This document shows, one piece after another, positions 60,562 to 64,000 of a stretch of 64,000 nt of DNA. This DNA comes from Planctomycetota bacterium (lineage in GTDB: Bacteria; Planctomycetota; UBA1135; GCA-002686595), in NCBI GenBank assembly GCA_002683825.1, contig NYUD01000047.1, positions 1-64,000 on the forward strand, written 5' to 3'. The position numbers and the translations under genes are program-made. Each line of letters opens with the position of its first letter. Position 1 is the first letter of the stretch. The notes under the pieces were generated by a model, which ran no database searches, was not told the origin of the DNA, and was given only the letters and a program-made list of their open reading frames with translations.

Positions 60562-62162
60562 TAGCGCGGCGCCGGCGGGCGCCCCTCGTCGGTTGCAAGC
60601 AACCATGCGGTATTGAAGACCAGTCTCGTGGTGTTCGCGATCTTCCGCAGGGACAGGGAATCGATCGTATCGCGGAAGGTGTGGTAGTCGGGGTTGTCCG
60701 TTTCCGAGGGACTCTCCATGAAGAACAGAACGGGGATGTCTCGCTTGTGGAAGGAGTAGTGGTCCGAACGCTCCCACAGGTGCATCCCCTTGCCGGTGAT
60801 GATCTTCTTGAGGCCGGTTTTCGAGAACTTCTTGGCGCGCTTCAGGGTCTTTTCGAAGGAGGGGTTTTGCCGGGTGCCCAGCACCGCCACCTCCTTGTCT
60901 TTACCCCGCCCCAGCATATCCATGTTCAACATGGCGACGACCGGGCGGCCGGACCGGGTCGTGCTCGGTTCCCCCAGGAAGGGCAATTCATCGGCGAAGG
61001 CGTCGCTGCCGATCAGACCGTCCTCCTCCGCCGCGAAGAACGCGAAAATCAGGGAGCGACGGGGCGGGGAAAGGGCGAAGGCCTCGGCCAGCTCCAGAGC
61101 GGCCACCGTACCGCTGCCGTTGTCGTCCGCGCCACAGCCAACGCGCCCCCACCAGTCGACCCCGACGTGGTCGTAGTGGGCTCCGACCACCACGTACTCC
61201 CCGGCAAGCCCCTCGTCCGTGCCGCGCACGATCCCGAAGATGTTGTCCATTTGAGCCTCGCAGGAGCGGGTGCCGGTTCCCAGCGCGATGGTGACCTCCG
61301 TCTCGATGCGCTTGGGCTTGGCCGTCTTGTCCAGCTTGGCTGCAAGCGCCGCCATGTCCTGACCCAGGATACGCGTGGCGACGGCCTCGGTGATTTCGGC
61401 CACCGGGATCTTCAGGCGCTTCTCGGGGGCAGCCATACCCTTGGTCGTCGCGGGGTTCCAGCGCCCCCACGTGTGGCGATAGCCGAGCTTCGTCGGCGGC
61501 AGCACCGTGCCGTCCTTGGACTTGATCTCGGCCGGGTTGCGTCGAACGACCAAGGCGCCGACGCAACCGCGATCCTGCAGCTCCCTGGCCTTCGCATAGG
61601 TGTCCGAGAACTTCGTGACCACGGGGCCCTCGAAGCGGCTTTTGTGCCGCGGTTCCCCGGACAGGATCAGGGCGACCTTGCCCTTGTAGCTGCGTCTGCC
61701 CAGATCGTCATAGCGTCTGGCGCCGCTGATCCCAAATCCCAGGAACACGACTTCGCCCTCGGCCCTGCCATCGCAGAAGGGAAACGGGACAAAGTCCTGA
61801 CCGAGTTCGAAGCGTTGAATGTCTTCGCCGGCGGTCATCGTTAGCCGGCAGCGCTCTTCGGCGACACAGCTGCTCTTGACCGTGAAGGGATGGCGAAACC
61901 CTCCGTCCCCCGCCGGTTCGATTCCCGCCAACTTGAACCGCTCGATGATGTACTTCGCCGCGCGACTCAATCCCTCGCTGGGTGAGTCGCGACCCTCGAG
62001 GTGGGGTGTAGCGATCTGCAGGAGGTGGGCTTCGAGATCCGCCTCGGAGATCGTTTCGAATCCTTTTTTCCACTCTCCCTCCGCTCCTCGCCCGCTCGCG
62101 AGCAGTGCAAGACAAGAGAGCGCGCCGACCGTGTAGAGGCATCTTCCCCGCATGTGGCTCAT
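60561..62162 (-). CDS. M28-family zinc aminopeptidase, secreted
   Basis: Exported metallopeptidase with a PA-type insert. ATG 62162 gives 533 residues starting with a signal segment (RCLYTVGALSCLALLASGRG); ATG 62153 or 62171 are possible starts. The two-zinc site is complete: AHYDHVG (His), GADDNGSGT (Asp), FAAEEDGLIGS (Glu), LNMDMLGRG (Asp) and DYHTFRDTID (His). The region SGARRYDDLGRRSYKGKVAL is the PA domain used for substrate gating. It probably frees N-terminal residues from extracellular peptides. Its stop overlaps the DD-peptidase start. Confidence 0.9.
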   Translation of the reverse strand: MSHMRGRCLYTVGALSCLALLASGRGAEGEWKKGFETISEADLEAHLLQIATPHLEGRDSPSEGLSRAAKYIIERFKLAGIEPAGDGGFRHPFTVKSSCVAEERCRLTMTAGEDIQRFELGQDFVPFPFCDGRAEGEVVFLGFGISGARRYDDLGRRSYKGKVALILSGEPRHKSRFEGPVVTKFSDTYAKARELQDRGCVGALVVRRNPAEIKSKDGTVLPPTKLGYRHTWGRWNPATTKGMAAPEKRLKIPVAEITEAVATRILGQDMAALAAKLDKTAKPKRIETEVTIALGTGTRSCEAQMDNIFGIVRGTDEGLAGEYVVVGAHYDHVGVDWWGRVGCGADDNGSGTVAALELAEAFALSPPRRSLIFAFFAAEEDGLIGSDAFADELPFLGEPSTTRSGRPVVAMLNMDMLGRGKDKEVAVLGTRQNPSFEKTLKRAKKFSKTGLKKIITGKGMHLWERSDHYSFHKRDIPVLFFMESPSETDNPDYHTFRDTIDSLSLRKIANTTRLVFNTAWLLATDEGRPPAPR

Positions 62163-62192
62163 TCTGCCCATCGGATCCGCGGGCAAGAACCT

Positions 62193-63008
62193 CTATTCCG
62201 CCGGGAGCTCGTCCGGAAGGTGTGTCGAGCCGTCCCGGGCCGTCTCGATGGGTCCGTCGAATACATCCGCCGCCCTGGCGGCCGCGTCCTCAGGCCGCAG
62301 GCTCGGATAGAAGTGGGTCAGGACCAGTTTTCGGGCTCCGGCCGTCGCGGCCAGCCGACCCGCCTGGAGCGGGGTCAGGTGGTTGGGCTGTGCCTCTTCC
62401 TCGGCGAACGAACACTCGCAGAGGAAAAGGTCCGCTTTTTTTGCGATGCGGGCCACGACCGGGTTATCGCCGGTGTCGCCGGAATAGGCCAGGCACCAAT
62501 CCGGCGTGGACCCCTTTTCGGCGCCCCCGCCCGGCCCCTCGATGCGCCAGGAGACGGCTTCCCCACAGTGCCCGTTCGCGGCGCCCGTGAAGCGCATCCC
62601 CGCGGCGCGAAATCGTCCAAAGCCCCGGGCGTCCATTTCGATCTCGTTCCACTCGATATCGGAATCGACCGCATAGTGCCCCAGGCCCTTGGGGGTGTCT
62701 TCGATCAGGCGCCGCAGGCCGACCGGACCGTAGACCGACAGGTGAGCGAACTTCACGGTCGGATTGCGGCGCGCAAAGATCAGGGCGAACAGATCGAGGC
62801 AGTGGTCGAGGTGGTAGTGAGAGAAGACGATGCGCTTGACGTTCTCCACGCGCAGCCCCGCGGCTGCGAGGTTGCGAATCGATCCGGGGCCGCAGTCGAG
62901 CAAGGTGATGTCGTCCGATCCATCGAGGACCAGGGCATAACCGGCGCAACCGTAGCCGGCGCGCGGGAGGATCGACCCCGCTCCCAGGACGTGGATACGA
63001 ACCCCCAT
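62193..63008 (-). CDS. MBL-fold metallohydrolase, RNase Z-like
   Basis: 271-residue beta-lactamase-fold hydrolase. Metal-site motifs: FSHYHLDHCLDLF (HxHxDH), GHC, LAYSGDTGDN (Asp) and LTHFYP (His). This set matches the RNase Z/arylsulfatase-like branch, but the exosite arm of true tRNase Z is not evident, so tRNA 3' processing is only a possibility. It lies between galE and the M28 peptidase on the same strand. Confidence 0.88.
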   Translation of the reverse strand: MGVRIHVLGAGSILPRAGYGCAGYALVLDGSDDITLLDCGPGSIRNLAAAGLRVENVKRIVFSHYHLDHCLDLFALIFARRNPTVKFAHLSVYGPVGLRRLIEDTPKGLGHYAVDSDIEWNEIEMDARGFGRFRAAGMRFTGAANGHCGEAVSWRIEGPGGGAEKGSTPDWCLAYSGDTGDNPVVARIAKKADLFLCECSFAEEEAQPNHLTPLQAGRLAATAGARKLVLTHFYPSLRPEDAAARAADVFDGPIETARDGSTHLPDELPAE

Positions 63009-63017
63009 CCTCCGGCC

Positions 63018-64000
63018 CTACCCGAAGCCGCCCGGGTTATCGGTGTGGAATTCCCAGGCGTCCCCGAGGATCGTCTCCAGGGCCGAGCGTTTCGGTTCCC
63101 AACCCAGAAGTTCGAGGGCCCGTTGACCACCGCTGACCAGTTCCGCCGGATCGCCGGGACGTCTCGGATCGATGACGTGCGGGATCCTGTGCCCGGTGAT
63201 CTTCCGCGCCGTTTCGATCAGCTCCAGCACCGAATAGCCATGGCCCGTGCCCAGATTGCACTTCAGGGACGGTGTGCCCGATTGGAGCTTGCCGAGGGCC
63301 CGCAGGTGGGCGTCCGCCAGGTCGTCCACGTGGATGTAGTCACGGATGCATGTGCCGTCTCGGGTCGGATAGTCGTCGCCGAAGACGTGGATGTTCTCGC
63401 GCTTCTCCTGGGCAACCTGCAATACCAGGGGAATCAGGTGCGTCTCCGGTTCGTGGTCTTCGCCGATCCCGCCGTCCGGCGAAGCCCCGGCGGCATTGAA
63501 GTACCGCAGGGCGGCATAGCGCAGGCCGTAGGCCTGGGCGTAGTCCGACAGCATCTGTTCGATGACGAGCTTCGTTCTACCGTACGGGTTGATGGGGTTC
63601 TGGGGGTGGTCCTCCGTCATCGGGATCTCGACCGGTTCCCCGTAGGTCGCGCAGGTCGACGAGAAAACGAAGTTCCGACAATCGACGGCGCGCATCGCAT
63701 CGAGCAAACCGAGCGTGTTGGACACGTTCTCGCGCCAGTACTTGGAGGGCTTGTCGACCGACTCGCCGACGTAGCACTTGGCGGCAAAGTGCATCACGGC
63801 CTCGGGGCGGTGCTTCTCGAAAACGGCGGCGACACCTTCGGCGTCGCCCAGGTCGACCTCCTCGAAGGGCCCCTGGACCAGGGCGCGGTGACCCGTGGAC
63901 AGGTTGTCGAGGGTGACCGTAGAGACGTTCAGCCGGCGCAGAGCACGGACCGTGTGGCTGCCGATGTATCCGGCACCGCCGCAGATGAGGACAGGGCCGT
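63018..64000 (-). CDS. galE: UDP-glucose 4-epimerase, 5' end outside the window
   Basis: Interconverts UDP-glucose and UDP-galactose with bound NAD. The frame is open to the window edge and reads GPVLICGGAGYIGSHTVRAL at its beginning, the NAD-binding GxxGxxG loop, so only a few N-terminal codons are missing. The catalytic Tyr-Lys pair is in NPYGRTKLVIEQM, and GTGHGYSVLELIE and HVIDPRRPGDPAEL are typical of GalE. A related sugar-nucleotide epimerase is the alternative. It heads this minus-strand group. Confidence 0.93.
   Translation of the reverse strand, partial: GPVLICGGAGYIGSHTVRALRRLNVSTVTLDNLSTGHRALVQGPFEEVDLGDAEGVAAVFEKHRPEAVMHFAAKCYVGESVDKPSKYWRENVSNTLGLLDAMRAVDCRNFVFSSTCATYGEPVEIPMTEDHPQNPINPYGRTKLVIEQMLSDYAQAYGLRYAALRYFNAAGASPDGGIGEDHEPETHLIPLVLQVAQEKRENIHVFGDDYPTRDGTCIRDYIHVDDLADAHLRALGKLQSGTPSLKCNLGTGHGYSVLELIETARKITGHRIPHVIDPRRPGDPAELVSGGQRALELLGWEPKRSALETILGDAWEFHTDNPGGFG

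Noticed and set aside
1..64000. CRISPR arrays, prophage, integrases or transposases
   Set aside because: No spaced direct repeats and no recombinase or phage structural genes were seen on either strand.

Overview
High-GC bacterial chromosome, densely packed, with no mobile elements, CRISPR arrays or rRNA seen. The best fit is a member of the PVC superphylum, most likely Planctomycetota. The evidence is a UvrA of about 1,950 residues that is two UvrA proteins fused in tandem (a form known from Chlamydiae and Planctomycetes), many secreted HEAT/TPR proteins with Gly/Pro-rich linkers, and a secreted protein ending in a beta-rich module of planctomycete type. The phylum call is inference; no rRNA is present to test it. 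Many genes start with GTG or TTG and overlap the previous stop (ATGA, GTGA, TTGA, TGATG), so translational coupling is common.

Layout. 1-9.1 kb (+): recA (5' end outside the window), alaS, rpmF and a fatty-acid block plsX-fabH-fabD-acpP-fabF that lacks fabG. 9.1-14.4 kb (+): a small coiled-coil protein, a zinc alcohol dehydrogenase, a UDPGP-family nucleotidyltransferase, then ddl and dapB (peptidoglycan/lysine precursors), tRNA-Leu(CAA) and an unknown protein. 14.4-16.6 kb (-): cvpA, then a cobalamin riboswitch directly upstream of a secreted beta-propeller-like protein. 16.7-23.7 kb (mostly +): an orphan 552-residue protein, a MaoC dehydratase with a coupled small Cys protein, a histidine phosphatase (-), and sdhCAB. 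24-28.8 kb (+): two paralogous secreted HEAT-repeat proteins, each followed by a terminator hairpin.

28.8-34.9 kb (-): Nudix hydrolase, purM, a TPR-like protein, a secreted alpha/beta-hydrolase-like protein, a membrane-fused spermidine-synthase-like protein and another TPR-like protein. 35-39 kb (+): dxr, rseP (with three PDZ-like segments) and a UbiA prenyltransferase. 39-48.1 kb: cca (-), a pilin-like membrane protein (+), then on the minus strand thiE-like, thiL, tsaE, an ECF sigma factor with an overlapping membrane protein, TolC and a HEAT lipoprotein. 48.1-58 kb (-): a DNA-repair operon of double uvrA, an XPB-type helicase and a protein sharing the XPB-associated domain. 58-64 kb (-): galE (partial), an MBL-fold hydrolase, an M28 peptidase, a PBP4-type DD-peptidase and an inositol-monophosphatase-family enzyme.

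The two most notable systems are (1) the B12-riboswitch-controlled secreted propeller protein, which recalls the surface cobalamin-binding propeller BtuG of Bacteroides, and (2) the tightly overlapped double-uvrA / XPB / XPB-associated-domain operon, which suggests a bacterial nucleotide-excision-repair module that combines UvrA with an XPB helicase.
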